A stretch of 45,222 nucleotides of DNA from Acidimicrobiia bacterium (GCA_012960315.1 DUBN01000003.1:1-45222); one strand, 5' to 3'. Numbered from the stretch's first letter, positions 1 through 8,754 are shown. Numbers and translations: made by a program. Notes: generated by a model not told the origin, from the sequence alone.

Positions 1-312
1 CACTGAGCGGAAAGATGCTGTATCGCTCTCCCCTAACCCACTTGTACCTACGACCGCGTGAACACCGTTGTTTGCACACCACTGGATGTTAAGTCGAGCT
101 GCTTCAGCGACGGTGAAATCGACAGCCACGTCAACATCGGCGGGATCGACATGCTCAAGAGATTCCAAGACGACCAGGGAACCCGTGGGATCCTTTTCAC
201 CCGAACACGTCGGATCCACCGCGGCAACAAGGTCTAAATCATTATCGGCGGCCACGGCTTCGCACACCGCTGATCCCATACGGCCTGCTGACCCTACGAC
301 TACTACGCGCAT
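1..312 (-). CDS. dapB: 4-hydroxy-tetrahydrodipicolinate reductase, N-terminal part
   Basis: DapB reduces the dipicolinate precursor with NAD(P)H in the diaminopimelate/lysine pathway that feeds peptidoglycan. Only the first 104 codons are inside the window; the C-terminal substrate domain lies beyond base 1. The start is the ATG at 312, preceded by a good ribosome binding site (GAGGAAGGA). The protein begins MRVVVVGSAGRMGSAVCEAV, the glycine-rich dinucleotide-binding loop of DapB. AVDFTVAEAA follows near residues 70-80, and GVHAVVGTSGL near 90-100 matches the conserved end of the Rossmann half. The gene is last in the rpsO-pnp-dapB run. The M16 peptidase gene often found between pnp and dapB in Actinobacteria is absent; only about 120 bases separate the two genes. 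Confidence 0.93.
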   Translation of the reverse strand, partial: MRVVVVGSAGRMGSAVCEAVAADNDLDLVAAVDPTCSGEKDPTGSLVVLESLEHVDPADVDVAVDFTVAEAARLNIQWCANNGVHAVVGTSGLGESDTASFRSV

Positions 313-432
313 ATGAGCCGTTCCTTCCTCGCTGGCCCACAACGTTGTGGGCCCTGCCACCATTCTGGGCGACAGGGCTCACAGTTGGAATCACTATTTT
401 GAAATAAACAGGTTTTTCAGAGTCTCAGCTGA

Positions 433-2877
433 TCAACGACGGCTGCGACGTCGACGACGTCCTCGCCCGTCATCCTTTGGTTCGGGACCCATTTCGCCGT
501 ACACCGCCTCGGTTGTGCTGGAGAAGTGTTCTTCAAACGAAACATATTCTCGAGCGTCGGCTGAAGTGTTGTCATCATCGGAAGATGCTTCCTGCGAATC
601 GGCTGTGTTGACCGCTTCAGGACTCTCCGTTGTGGTCTGACCGTCGCTGGGCTCATCATTTGCATCACCGGAGTCTTCGCCTGACCCTGCTCCAGAGTCT
701 GCTCCAGAGTCTGCGACCATTGACAGAGACAGTTTGCCGCTCGGGTCTATGTCATCTACCAGAACCTTCACGGTATCGCCGACGTTTAATACTTCTTCGA
801 CTTTGTCAAGGCGTCGCTTTCCACCGATCTTGCTGATGTGTAGCAAGCCGTCAGTTCCAGGCAAAATGTTGACGAACGCACCGAATTTGGTGATATTGAC
901 TACTCGGCCGTCGTACTCTGCCCCAACGTCAGCAGTTGGCGGGTTGACGATTAAGCGGATCTGACGTTCCGCTTCTACAACCTTGTCGCGATCTGGTGAT
1001 CCGATACTGACTATGCCGACAGTGCCATCATCATCAACAGAAATATCAGCACCAGTTTCTTCCTGAACGGTGTTGATAACTTTCCCTCTTGGGCCGATCA
1101 CTTCACCGATCTTGTCGATCGGAATCTCGAAGCTGACAATCTTCGGAGCATTACCTCCGACGTCGGGCCGTGGCTCAGATATTGCCTCATTCATCACCGC
1201 GAGTATCTGCATGCGGGCTGCGCGGGCTTGAGATAGTGCTTGTGTAAGAACTTCCGCTGGGATGCCCTCGATCTTGGTGTCGAGTTGGAGGGCGGTTATA
1301 GCGTCTTCGGTCCCCGCAATTTTGAAGTCCATATCCCCAAAAGCATCCTCTGCCCCCAAAATGTCTGTCAGTGTCACATATTTACCTTCGGCATACACGA
1401 GACCCATGGCGATGCCAGATACATGACCGCGAATAGGCACTCCTGCGTCCATCAGGGAGAGCGAAGATGCACACACTGAACCCATGGATGTTGACCCGTT
1501 CGATGAGAGCACATCAGAAACCAGCCGAAGGGTGTAGGGGAAGTTTTCTTTAGACGGAATTGTTGGGAGTAAAGCTCGTTCAGCGAGCGCACCGTGGCCA
1601 ATTTCTCGACGTTTGGGACCACGCATGAATCCGGCTTCACCCGTCGAAAACGGGGGGAAGTTGTAATGATGCATGTACCGCTTGCGGTCGTTCGGGTTCA
1701 GCGTGTCAATCAGTTGCTCCATGCGACTCATACCCAAGGTCGTTGCGTTCAACACCTGAGTCTCACCGCGCTGAAACAGCGCTGACCCATGTGCCGTTTC
1801 GCCGATATAGCTAACCTCAGCTGACAACGGACGAACTTCGTCCGTGGCCCGGCCGTCGATGCGAAAACCATCTTCAACGATCCGTCGACGAACGATTTCT
1901 TTCGAAATTGAGCGCACCGCTGCACCGATTTGTTTGGCAGCGTCGGCTGTTTCGGCGAATTCCTCTTCGAGTTGGGTGCGAATCTCTCCTGTTACGACGC
2001 TTTGTCGAGCTTCTCGTTCAGCTTTATCGGCGATGGACATCGCCTCGGTGAGCTGTGGGGTTGCGACCGAACGCACCCTCTCGAGAATCTCGTCGCTGTA
2101 GTCCACACTTGGAATCCACTCGAGCGCTTCGATATCGCCTAGTTGACTCCGTAACGCCTTCTGTAGCTCAATGACGTCGTCAATCCATTGTTTTGAGGCT
2201 TCTAGCCCGTCAGCGAGCACCTCTTCGGTGACCTTCGGAGCTCCATCATCGTAATATTCGAAGGCTCGCTCGGTGCCTCCAGCTTCAACCATCATGATGG
2301 CGATGTCGCCATTTTCGAGTTGTCTACCAGCGACCACCATTTCGAACGTCGCTGTTTCTCCTTCCTCATACGTCGGGAACGGAATCCATGAGCCGTCGGT
2401 GCTGTAGGCAATACGCACTGCAGCGATAGGACACTCAAAAGGAATTCCGCTCACCCATAGGGCTGCTGAAGCGCCGTTCAGGGCAACTACGTCGTAGGGA
2501 TTCTCGCCATCAACGCCAAGGATGGTGCCCACGACATGCGTCTCGTGGCGGTAGTCGCTAGGGAAGTTAGGGCGCAAAGGTCGATCAATCAGTCGACAAG
2601 TAAGAATTGCGTCATCTGAGGCCCGCCCTTCTCGACGGAAAAATGATCCGGGGATTCGCCCCGCTGCATACATGCGCTCTTCGATATCGACGGTTAACGG
2701 GAAAAAGTCCGCACCATCGCGGGGTTTACTTGATGCTGTCGCGGTAACTAGGACCTGTGTGGACCCTATTCTCGCTGTAACAGCTCCATTCGAAAGACCT
2801 GCAAGTTTGCCGGTTTCGAATGAAATGGTTTTGTCGGTACCCGAGATTGGGCCCGATACGGAAATGGCATCAGCCAT
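433..2877 (-). CDS. pnp: Polyribonucleotide nucleotidyltransferase (PNPase)
   Basis: PNPase is a trimeric phosphorolytic 3'-5' exoribonuclease of mRNA decay. The 814-residue product has two RNase PH domains (about 13-145 and 335-550, with FQRGETQ at 369-375), a linker helical region, a KH domain (about 585-640, GPRGK motif at 595-599) and an S1 domain (about 652-722). After S1 there is an unusually long acidic, Ser/Asp/Glu-rich tail (about 723-800) that ends in an arginine cluster, RGRRRRRSRR (805-814). The ATG at 2877 has a GAAGGAG ribosome binding site. rpsO lies 174 bases upstream, the classical rpsO-pnp arrangement. A perfect 7-bp hairpin just upstream of the ribosome binding site may be a control element. 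Identity is certain; the tail's role is not known. Confidence 0.98.
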   Translation of the reverse strand: MADAISVSGPISGTDKTISFETGKLAGLSNGAVTARIGSTQVLVTATASSKPRDGADFFPLTVDIEERMYAAGRIPGSFFRREGRASDDAILTCRLIDRPLRPNFPSDYRHETHVVGTILGVDGENPYDVVALNGASAALWVSGIPFECPIAAVRIAYSTDGSWIPFPTYEEGETATFEMVVAGRQLENGDIAIMMVEAGGTERAFEYYDDGAPKVTEEVLADGLEASKQWIDDVIELQKALRSQLGDIEALEWIPSVDYSDEILERVRSVATPQLTEAMSIADKAEREARQSVVTGEIRTQLEEEFAETADAAKQIGAAVRSISKEIVRRRIVEDGFRIDGRATDEVRPLSAEVSYIGETAHGSALFQRGETQVLNATTLGMSRMEQLIDTLNPNDRKRYMHHYNFPPFSTGEAGFMRGPKRREIGHGALAERALLPTIPSKENFPYTLRLVSDVLSSNGSTSMGSVCASSLSLMDAGVPIRGHVSGIAMGLVYAEGKYVTLTDILGAEDAFGDMDFKIAGTEDAITALQLDTKIEGIPAEVLTQALSQARAARMQILAVMNEAISEPRPDVGGNAPKIVSFEIPIDKIGEVIGPRGKVINTVQEETGADISVDDDGTVGIVSIGSPDRDKVVEAERQIRLIVNPPTADVGAEYDGRVVNITKFGAFVNILPGTDGLLHISKIGGKRRLDKVEEVLNVGDTVKVLVDDIDPSGKLSLSMVADSGADSGAGSGEDSGDANDEPSDGQTTTESPEAVNTADSQEASSDDDNTSADAREYVSFEEHFSSTTEAVYGEMGPEPKDDGRGRRRRRSRR

Positions 2878-2896
2878 AGGTTTCTTCTACTCCTTC

Positions 2897-2913
2897 GGCG
2901 AGACGTTCTCGCC
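2897..2913 (-). promoter_or_regulatory. pnp leader hairpin
   Basis: A perfect inverted repeat with two 7-base arms and a 3-base loop (GGCGAGA / TCTCGCC) sits about 20 bases upstream of the pnp start, directly before its ribosome binding site on the minus strand. In E. coli, PNPase represses itself through a leader stem that RNase III cuts first. The same kind of role is possible here but is inferred from position and shape only. Confidence 0.5.
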
Positions 2914-3025
2914 ATGATTTACATTCAGTTGGAAGACGTCGCCCACCCGATTTGGTTTGAGGAAGCGACGACCACCAATTGCGATGCGATCTGTGTGCTG
3001 GCGAGCTTTGGCCGTGCGCGAAATT

Positions 3026-3043
3026 GGCGGCGTGACAGCCGCC
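3026..3043 (-). promoter_or_regulatory. rpsO-pnp intergenic hairpin
   Basis: GGCGGC and GCCGCC arms enclose a 6-base loop, 8 bases past the rpsO stop codon. No U-run follows on the minus strand, so it does not look like a complete intrinsic terminator. It could be an attenuator, an mRNA-stabilising 3' end or a processing site between rpsO and pnp. Confidence 0.45.
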
Positions 3044-3051
3044 TAGATCGC

Positions 3052-3309
3052 TCAGCGACGCAGCCCGAGTTTTGTAATGAGCGCCCGGTAACGCTCGACG
3101 TCGTTGTTAGCGAGATAGTTCAGAAGGCGACGGCGTTGACCAACAAGTTTGAGTAAGCCGCGTCGACTGTGGTGATCCTTTACGTGGGTCTTCAAGTGTC
3201 CGGTGAGATCTTCGATCCGTTCCGTGAGCAACGCAACCTGGACTTCGGGTGAACCCGTGTCAGTTTCGTGATGCCGGTGCGCTGCCATAGTGGCGGACTT
3301 TTCGGCCAT
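3052..3309 (-). CDS. rpsO: 30S ribosomal protein S15
   Basis: S15 is a primary binder of the central domain of 16S rRNA in the small subunit. The 85-residue product is close to the usual 89 and contains the family signature: [15 protein letters not shown] (18-32), then [20 protein letters not shown] and the basic [12 protein letters not shown] end. The start is ATG at 3309 with GAGGAAA upstream. The gene has its own leader, about 80 bases from a good -10 element, containing mutually exclusive stems, as expected for S15 autoregulation. pnp follows downstream. Confidence 0.97.
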   Translation of the reverse strand: MAEKSATMAAHRHHETDTGSPEVQVALLTERIEDLTGHLKTHVKDHHSRRGLLKLVGQRRRLLNYLANNDVERYRALITKLGLRR

Positions 3310-3334
3310 GTGTTTATTTCCTCGGGATACAACT

Positions 3335-3379
3335 TCGTGCCGCTAAGTGGTGGGGATTGCGGCTGGGTGGCTGGCACGA
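3335..3379 (-). promoter_or_regulatory. Candidate S15 autoregulatory leader RNA
   Basis: In the rpsO 5' leader, TCGTGCC (arm at 3373-3379) can pair with GGCACGA (3335-3341), enclosing the region. Alternatively GCCGC (3359-3363) pairs with GCGGC (3339-3343). The two pairings share bases 3339-3341 and so exclude each other. S15 of several phyla represses its own mRNA by binding alternative or pseudoknotted leader structures. This assignment is inferred from position and pairing. Confidence 0.5.
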
Positions 3380-3398
3380 GAGTTACGCGCCGAGGAGC

Positions 3399-3404
3399 AT
3401 TCTA
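3399..3404 (-). promoter_or_regulatory. Probable -10 element of rpsO
   Basis: The minus strand reads TAGAAT here, one base from the TATAAT consensus, and would place the transcript start near 3392. That start would give an rpsO leader of roughly 80 bases that begins just before the candidate S15 stem. No convincing -35 hexamer is visible at the usual spacing. Confidence 0.45.
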
Positions 3405-3448
3405 ACAGCGAAGTTCTTGGATAGTGCAGCCCTAGATCGGGTCGACAA

Positions 3449-4393
3449 TTACTCGGAAAGACATTGGGCGGCGTTCATGACGTCCTTGCCCAGTTGAGCG
3501 ACTAACTGATCAACATCTTCGAATCGTCGCTCGCCCCGCAAGCGTCGGACAAATCGGACTTTTGCTTGTTCCCCATAAAGGTCTCCGCGAAAGCCGATCA
3601 AATGAGCTTCGATAAGTGATCTTTCCGCAAAGTCATAGAACGTGGGTCGTTTACCTATGTTGACCGCAGCGGGGTATTGAGTGCCATCGGGACGTTGATA
3701 CCACCCTGCGTAGACACCGTCAGACGGCACCTGTAAATCAGGCGTCGTTGGCAAATTTGCGGTGGGAAACCCAATCGTTCTTCCTCGCCGGTCTCCGGGC
3801 GTCACAATTCCTCGCACTTCGAAGGGTCGCCCCAAGAGCCGATGCGCCTTTTCTACGTCCCCATCGTCAAGAGCCATACGAATCGATGTCGATGAAATTA
3901 CTTCTCCTTCGCCCGTAATTTGCTTGACTAGGGGAAGTCCGATGACTTGGTAGCCGCACTCATCCCCCACTGCTTTGAGAGTCTCCACGTCCCCTCGGCG
4001 GTCTTTGCCAAAGTGAAAATCAGCACCAACTACGATTACTTTCGCCTGAAGAGAGTCAACGAGGATTTGCCTTGCGAACGTTTCGGCACGAACCTGTGCC
4101 TGTTTCGGTGTGAACTCGACTACCAGTGTGTAATCGACGCCTGTCTCAGCAAGAAGTTCAAGCTTGGTGTCTAAATCGCACAACAGAAGAGGCGCCGAGT
4201 CTGGTCTGACTACCGTCGCAGGGTGGCGGTCAAAGGTCACTACGGCAGTAGCGCATCCTCGTTCCGCCGCCATCCGATGCATTTCAGCAATCACGGTGCG
4301 ATGTCCGCGATGCACGCCGTCATATTCTCCGACGGTAACTACGCTGCCTTGCTCTAGTGACGGCGACCAGGCTATGTCACGAATGATCTCCAC
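3449..4393 (-). CDS. ribF: Bifunctional riboflavin kinase / FAD synthetase
   Basis: RibF phosphorylates riboflavin to FMN and adenylylates FMN to FAD. The product of about 314 residues has the nucleotidyltransferase half first, with GEYDGVHRGH near 22-31 (usual GxFDGVHxGH, here with Tyr for Phe) and the SSTSIR signature near 167-172. The riboflavin kinase half follows, with GFPTANL (about 208-214), GVYAG and the catalytic Glu of the SLIEAHL strand near 262. The start is uncertain. TTG at 4396 and GTG at 4393 are in frame and neither has a ribosome binding site. A TAGTTT hexamer six bases before the GTG suggests a leaderless message from GTG. Its neighbours, truB and rpsO, are those usual for ribF. 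Confidence 0.95.
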   Translation of the reverse strand: MEIIRDIAWSPSLEQGSVVTVGEYDGVHRGHRTVIAEMHRMAAERGCATAVVTFDRHPATVVRPDSAPLLLCDLDTKLELLAETGVDYTLVVEFTPKQAQVRAETFARQILVDSLQAKVIVVGADFHFGKDRRGDVETLKAVGDECGYQVIGLPLVKQITGEGEVISSTSIRMALDDGDVEKAHRLLGRPFEVRGIVTPGDRRGRTIGFPTANLPTTPDLQVPSDGVYAGWYQRPDGTQYPAAVNIGKRPTFYDFAERSLIEAHLIGFRGDLYGEQAKVRFVRRLRGERRFEDVDQLVAQLGKDVMNAAQCLSE

Positions 4394-4470
4394 CAAGTCA
4401 AACTATCGGGAACCCGATCTTAGAACGACTCCGTCTTGTTATTCGAAAGCGTTCGGCTGGCTTGGCGCGG

Positions 4471-5334
4471 TCACTGAGCCAGCACCACACCCACGACAAC
4501 ACGACCCTCCACATGTTCGTGAACGGCAATGAGCTCCTCGGATGCGTCGACTAAGGCCCAAGGACCATCTCCTTGGGTGCGATTCGAATTGAGTCTCCCC
4601 CCATTTCGCACGAACGACTCCTCTTCTTCACTCAGGACTATCCGATCTATTCCGCGGACCAACTCGATTACGGGCAGCAAGGGCGCTTCTTCGATCGTGC
4701 CAGATTCATCGAGTTTGTATATGCCACTAGCTACCCGACGCAGGCAACGAATATGTGCTCCTCCTCCTAGGGCTGTTCCTAAGTCAGCACCTAGTGTTCG
4801 GATGTAGGTACCAGCAGAACAGTCAATGACAGCGCTCCAAACTAACGAGTCCGCCGTGGCTTCGATTTCAAACCGGCTGATAGTCACTAGACGCGCTTCG
4901 CGCTCTACCTCAAGCCCTTGACGGGCGAGATCGTGGAGACGTCGCCCCCCGACTCTTCGCGCCGACACCATCGGTGGAATCTGTTGAATCTCGCCAGTAA
5001 GGCCCTTGGCGGCAGCTAAGACATCTACTCTTTCGACGGACATTTGATGACGAGCAACTATTTGGCCAGAGGCGTCAAGCGTGTCAGTCTCGGTTCCTAA
5101 GACGATCTCCACTTCATATGTCTTAAAAGAGGCCGAAGCGAACCGTAATAGTCTCGTTGCTCTTCCGACACCAACGACGAGGACTCCTGTGGCATCGGGG
5201 TCAAGAGTCCCGGCATGGCCTATTCGCCGTTCACCGAAACGTTTTCGTAGGCCGGCCACCACGTCGTGAGAGGTCATCCCCGCCGGTTTGTCGATGAGGA
5301 GCATGCCGTGAACGGTCGCTGGTCGCCTGCCCAT
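4471..5334 (-). CDS. truB: tRNA pseudouridine(55) synthase
   Basis: TruB converts U55 of the T-loop of tRNAs to pseudouridine. The 287-residue product begins GMLLIDKPAGMTSHDVV. It has the catalytic motif GTLDPDATG with Asp45, the TYEVEIVLGTETDTLDASG strand (about 72-90), and CSAGTYIRTLGADLG, the second conserved block. The start ATG overlaps the rbfA stop by one base (TGATG), so translation is probably coupled. The gene lies in rimP-nusA-infB-rbfA-truB-ribF, the standard order. A perfect palindrome (ATCGGG AA CCCGAT, 4405-4418) lies in the gap towards ribF. Confidence 0.97.
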   Translation of the reverse strand: MGRRPATVHGMLLIDKPAGMTSHDVVAGLRKRFGERRIGHAGTLDPDATGVLVVGVGRATRLLRFASASFKTYEVEIVLGTETDTLDASGQIVARHQMSVERVDVLAAAKGLTGEIQQIPPMVSARRVGGRRLHDLARQGLEVEREARLVTISRFEIEATADSLVWSAVIDCSAGTYIRTLGADLGTALGGGAHIRCLRRVASGIYKLDESGTIEEAPLLPVIELVRGIDRIVLSEEEESFVRNGGRLNSNRTQGDGPWALVDASEELIAVHEHVEGRVVVGVVLAQ

Positions 5335-5735
5335 CAGTCACGTTCAACCTTCTCGTCGGGGGTGCCCAAGCCGAGTTTGTCCAAAATTGAATCAATGCGA
5401 TGGGCCTCACCGATCGATGGGTCAGGTGAGAATTGAAGTGCCGGCGTGCGTCGCATTCTTGACTGTCGCGCCAATGCTTGCTGAACACGTTGTCGGTGTT
5501 CCTCTAACGCGACCACCACCTCGGGAACGTCTTCCTCGTCGAGGACGTCAAACCACACGGTCGCTCGAGTTAGTTCACGGTCAACATCAACTCCGGTTAC
5601 CGCTAGCAAAAAGAGACGCTCGTCATCTATCCGTTCGAGTTCCGTCGCCACTATCTCGCGAATTAACCCTCCAACCCGGTCGGTGCGTTCATAATTTTGC
5701 CCAGCTCGGCGTTGGCGGCCCCGTTGCTGTTTCAT
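5334..5735 (-). CDS. rbfA: 30S ribosome-binding factor A
   Basis: RbfA is a KH-like factor that binds the 16S rRNA 5' region and is needed for late 30S maturation. The 133-residue length is typical. Recognisable blocks are RTDRVGGLIREIVATELERI (17-36), FLLAVTGVDVDRELTRATVWF and the SRMRRTPALQFSPDPSIGEAHRI segment (about 91-113), which is the family's best-conserved stretch. The N-terminus is basic (KQQRGRQRR). The gene is followed by truB with a one-base overlap and preceded by infB with a 36-base gap. Confidence 0.96.
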   Translation of the reverse strand: MKQQRGRQRRAGQNYERTDRVGGLIREIVATELERIDDERLFLLAVTGVDVDRELTRATVWFDVLDEEDVPEVVVALEEHRQRVQQALARQSRMRRTPALQFSPDPSIGEAHRIDSILDKLGLGTPDEKVERD

Positions 5736-5771
5736 AAGGTGGCCTCCCGACTCAGCATCAAGATCAGCTTC

Positions 5772-8612
5772 TTAGACGCGCGGGATCTCCCGCTCATCGT
5801 AGGTTTCGATCACATCGCCTTCTTTGAGGTCTGTGAAATCGGAGAGTCCGATGCCGCATTCCATTCCTGCGTTTACTTGAGGCACTGAATCTTGGAAGTG
5901 GCGAAGTGATGCAACTTCTCCCTTCCAAATAATTGTGCCTTCGCGTAAGAATCGAACCTTTGCCCCGTCCCTGATGGTTCCGTGTTCAACGAAACAACCT
6001 GCAACTGGTCCTACTCGCGAGATGCGGAAGACTTCACGCACCTGGGCTTCGCCAGTGACAATCTCTTCGAATTCCGGTTCGAGCATTCCAAGCATCGCAT
6101 TTTCGATGTCGTCAAGTAGTTGATAGATGATTTCATACAGTCGAATTTCGACGTCTTCTCGCTCGGCTGCTTCTCGCGCTTTTCGGTCGGGACGAACGTT
6201 AAATCCGATGATTGTGGCATTCGATGCGATCGCCAACTGGACATCATTTTCGTTGACTCCGCCTACGCCTCTACTGACGAATGAAAGTTTGACTTCTTCG
6301 CGTTCCAGTTTGCGCAAGCTGTCTGTCACTGCTTCCAAGGAGCCGTGGACATCAGCTTTGAGAACCAGATTCAATGTAGCGGCCTCGCCAGCTCGGATCT
6401 GCTTGAAGATGTCTTCGAGCTTGGCGCCTCCGGCGCCTGATGAAGATGCGCTGGCCATGCTGGCTTGACGCTGCCAATGTTCTCGCGTGTCGGCCACACG
6501 ACTGGCAGTTTTTTCGTCAGGCGCAACAGTAAACATGTCGCCTGACCGTGGCACCTCTGACAGACCAAGAACTTCTACCGGAACTGAGGGCCCGGCTTCT
6601 TTGATGGTGTTGCCGAGATCATCTGTCATCGCGCGCACTCGACCCCATGCGGCACCGGCGACCATGGGGTCGCCAACTGAGAGCAAGCCCTGCTGCACTA
6701 GCACCGTGGCGACTGGGCCTCGTCCTCTGTCGAGATTTGCTTCTAGAACAGTTCCGATGGCACGACCGTCTGGCGCAGCGCGAAGCTCTTCAAGTTCTGC
6801 GACTAAAACAATTTGGTCAAGGAGCTCATCTATACCGTCTTCGGTCATTGCCGAGACGGGAACAGTGATGACATCTCCCCCGTAGGACTCGGGTATTAGG
6901 TCACGTTCAGCCAGAACGCGGTTGGGATCGGCACCTTCCCGATCCATTTTGTTGATCGCAACGACAATTGGCACCTCGGCCGCCCGTGCGTGATCCATAG
7001 CTTCAAGGGTTTGGGGCATGACGCCATCATCGGCCGCGACTACCAGAATGACGATGTCCGTGGCTTGGGCACCGCGGGCGCGCATAGACGTAAAGGCCGC
7101 GTGGCCAGGAGTGTCAATGAACGTAAGCGCCTGTCCGTTTCTTTCAACCTGGTAGGCACCTATGTGTTGTGTTATGCCGCCCGCTTCGCCGTCGACGACG
7201 TTGGAAGATCTGATGCGGTCCAAAAGCAATGTTTTTCCATGGTCAACATGACCCATAACTGTGATTACCGGCGGGCGCGGTGCCGACCCTAAAGCCTCGA
7301 GATCGATATCCAGGACTTTGAGAATCTCTTCTTCTTGTTCAGCGCCAGGATCGACGATGCGTATCTGGGCACCTAACTCAGCGGCAAAGAGTTCAACCAT
7401 GTCGTCGCTCAGTGATTGAGTCGCAGTAACCATTTCTCCTTGCTGAAGGAGGAATCGAACAACGTCAGCAGCAGAGCGATTTAAATTACCCGCAAGTTCT
7501 TGCGCAGTCGAACCACGTTCGATTACGACCTCACCCTCAGGAACCGGCGCGTCCACAGGCGTGTACGTAGCAAGCTCCTGGGGCTGTAGTTCCTCGCGCT
7601 GACGTCTACGCCGCTTTTGCTTTCGGCCTCGTCGCTGTTGAGGGCCTCCGCGAGGACCGCCAGGACGACCACCAGGACCACCACCGGGACCACCAGGACC
7701 ACCACCGGGACCACCGGAACCACCACCGGGACCACGAGGACCACCAGGACCACCGGAACCACGAGGACCACCAGGACCACCGGTGGATCGCCCTCCCGAG
7801 CGTTGCCCGCTTGGCGAACCGAGGTTTCCCGCCTGCCGAGAGCGCGGGGGGCCAGGAGGTGGCGGGATTGCCTGCCCAGAACCCGAGCGGGGTGGGGCAC
7901 CAGGTGGGGGGGGAATGGGTTTACCGCCAACTGAGCGAGGGGGTGCGGGCATTCGGGCCGATGCCGGGGCTGGCGCTGATCCGATATCTCTATTCGTGGG
8001 TGTTTCTTCCCGAGCAGTCGGTGTTTCTTCCCGAGTAGTCGGTGTTTCTTCGGCCTTAGGAGTAGCACGCGCTGGTGTTTCTTCGACTGTCCTTCGCGCT
8101 GGTTCCTGACCGCTGGAGGTGACTAGTGGTCGTGCCGGTGGCGGAGGGGCTTGAGGGGCTGGAGGGGCTGGCGCTTCAGCCTCGCTGGGGGCGGACGCTT
8201 CAGCTTCGGCTTCATTCGGGGGAGTTGTTGCCGCGGGTGGCTTCGTCACCGCAGCGGGTTCTATTGCCGGAGCTTTTTTCTTTGGTGGAGCCTTCTTTGT
8301 TACCGCAGCCTTCTTCGGCACAGCGGCCTTTTTTATTGCTACAGCCTTTTTCTTAACTGCAACCTTCTTTTTTACTGCAACCTTTTTCTTTGCAGGAGCT
8401 GCTGTTTGCTCCTCATCAAGATCCGGAGGCTGCACCTCTCGAATCAACCCTTCTCGTTCCGCTTTTCGGCGGACGCGGTCGGCTTGAGCGACCTGGACAC
8501 TTGACGAGTGACTTTTGACACCAATTCCGAGCGCGTCACAAAGATCTAGCGTCTCCTCGTTGGTAAGACCCAACTCTCTTGCAAGTTCGTAGACCCGGGG
8601 GTTCTTGGGCAA
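5772..8612 (-). CDS. infB: Translation initiation factor IF-2
   Basis: IF-2 is the GTPase that delivers formyl-Met-tRNA to the 30S subunit. The product has 946 residues. After an N-terminal IF2_N segment ([16 protein letters not shown]) comes a long, poorly conserved stretch: Lys/Ala repeats (about 75-120), Pro/Thr repeats (about 150-260), a Gly/Pro/Arg run (about 270-330) and an Arg/Lys cluster. The conserved core starts at about 360, with P-loop GHVDHGKT at 454-461, DTPGH at 500-504 and NKMD at 554-557, then the beta-barrel and fMet-tRNA-binding domains. The start is TTG at 8612, supported by an AAGGAA ribosome binding site. nusA is upstream across 142 bases; the ylxR gene usual at this point is absent. 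Confidence 0.98.
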   Translation of the reverse strand: MPKNPRVYELARELGLTNEETLDLCDALGIGVKSHSSSVQVAQADRVRRKAEREGLIREVQPPDLDEEQTAAPAKKKVAVKKKVAVKKKAVAIKKAAVPKKAAVTKKAPPKKKAPAIEPAAVTKPPAATTPPNEAEAEASAPSEAEAPAPPAPQAPPPPARPLVTSSGQEPARRTVEETPARATPKAEETPTTREETPTAREETPTNRDIGSAPAPASARMPAPPRSVGGKPIPPPPGAPPRSGSGQAIPPPPGPPRSRQAGNLGSPSGQRSGGRSTGGPGGPRGSGGPGGPRGPGGGSGGPGGGPGGPGGGPGGRPGGPRGGPQQRRGRKQKRRRRQREELQPQELATYTPVDAPVPEGEVVIERGSTAQELAGNLNRSAADVVRFLLQQGEMVTATQSLSDDMVELFAAELGAQIRIVDPGAEQEEEILKVLDIDLEALGSAPRPPVITVMGHVDHGKTLLLDRIRSSNVVDGEAGGITQHIGAYQVERNGQALTFIDTPGHAAFTSMRARGAQATDIVILVVAADDGVMPQTLEAMDHARAAEVPIVVAINKMDREGADPNRVLAERDLIPESYGGDVITVPVSAMTEDGIDELLDQIVLVAELEELRAAPDGRAIGTVLEANLDRGRGPVATVLVQQGLLSVGDPMVAGAAWGRVRAMTDDLGNTIKEAGPSVPVEVLGLSEVPRSGDMFTVAPDEKTASRVADTREHWQRQASMASASSSGAGGAKLEDIFKQIRAGEAATLNLVLKADVHGSLEAVTDSLRKLEREEVKLSFVSRGVGGVNENDVQLAIASNATIIGFNVRPDRKAREAAEREDVEIRLYEIIYQLLDDIENAMLGMLEPEFEEIVTGEAQVREVFRISRVGPVAGCFVEHGTIRDGAKVRFLREGTIIWKGEVASLRHFQDSVPQVNAGMECGIGLSDFTDLKEGDVIETYDEREIPRV
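7655..7800 (-). repeat. Gly-Pro-rich low-complexity repeat inside infB
   Basis: The plus strand is an almost unbroken series of CCACCAGGA / CCACCGGGA-like nonamers, encoding GGPGGP repeats of the IF-2 linker (about residues 270-325). It is in frame and part of the coding sequence. It also creates spurious open frames on both strands and is a likely site of slippage or misassembly. Confidence 0.8.
7999..8061 (-). repeat. Three 21-bp tandem repeats inside infB
   Basis: Two near-perfect 21-base units (7999-8019 and 8020-8040, differing at one base) are followed by a diverged third (8041-8061). They encode REETPT heptapeptides in the IF-2 linker. The 21-base period keeps the frame, which points to recent in-frame duplication. 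Confidence 0.8.
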
Positions 8613-8642
8613 GCGCGTTCCTTGTGTGTCGGTTAGGTCGAA

Positions 8643-8661
8643 GAGCCGTAGTCACCGGCTC
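8643..8661 (-). promoter_or_regulatory. Hairpin in nusA-infB gap
   Basis: GAGCCG / CGGCTC arms of 6 bases enclose a 7-base loop, about 30 bases upstream of the infB TTG start, in the 142-base gap after nusA. No U-run follows. No ORF resembling YlxR or an L7Ae-like protein can be read in this gap on either strand. Confidence 0.35.
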
Positions 8662-8754
8662 CTCCGCTATCTTCGCAGACGATGGCGGGGATCCAGTAAA
8701 CAACGATGTGGTAGACCAAACAGCAACGCTACCGGTTATCACAGCCGCTAGTGC

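Noticed and set aside
5697-5888. Plus-strand short frames over the infB-rbfA gap as a small gene
   Set aside because: They read across infB codons and have no ribosome binding site or protein-like pattern.
7523-8068. 181-codon minus-strand frame inside infB, and plus-strand frames of Thr/Gly repeats nearby
   Set aside because: They are shifted readings of the Gly-Pro and Lys-Ala repeats of IF-2; repetitive DNA keeps several frames open.
8536-8742. 68-codon frame overlapping the infB start, considered as a possible YlxR
   Set aside because: It lacks the YlxR motifs, overlaps infB by 77 bases and has no good ribosome binding site.
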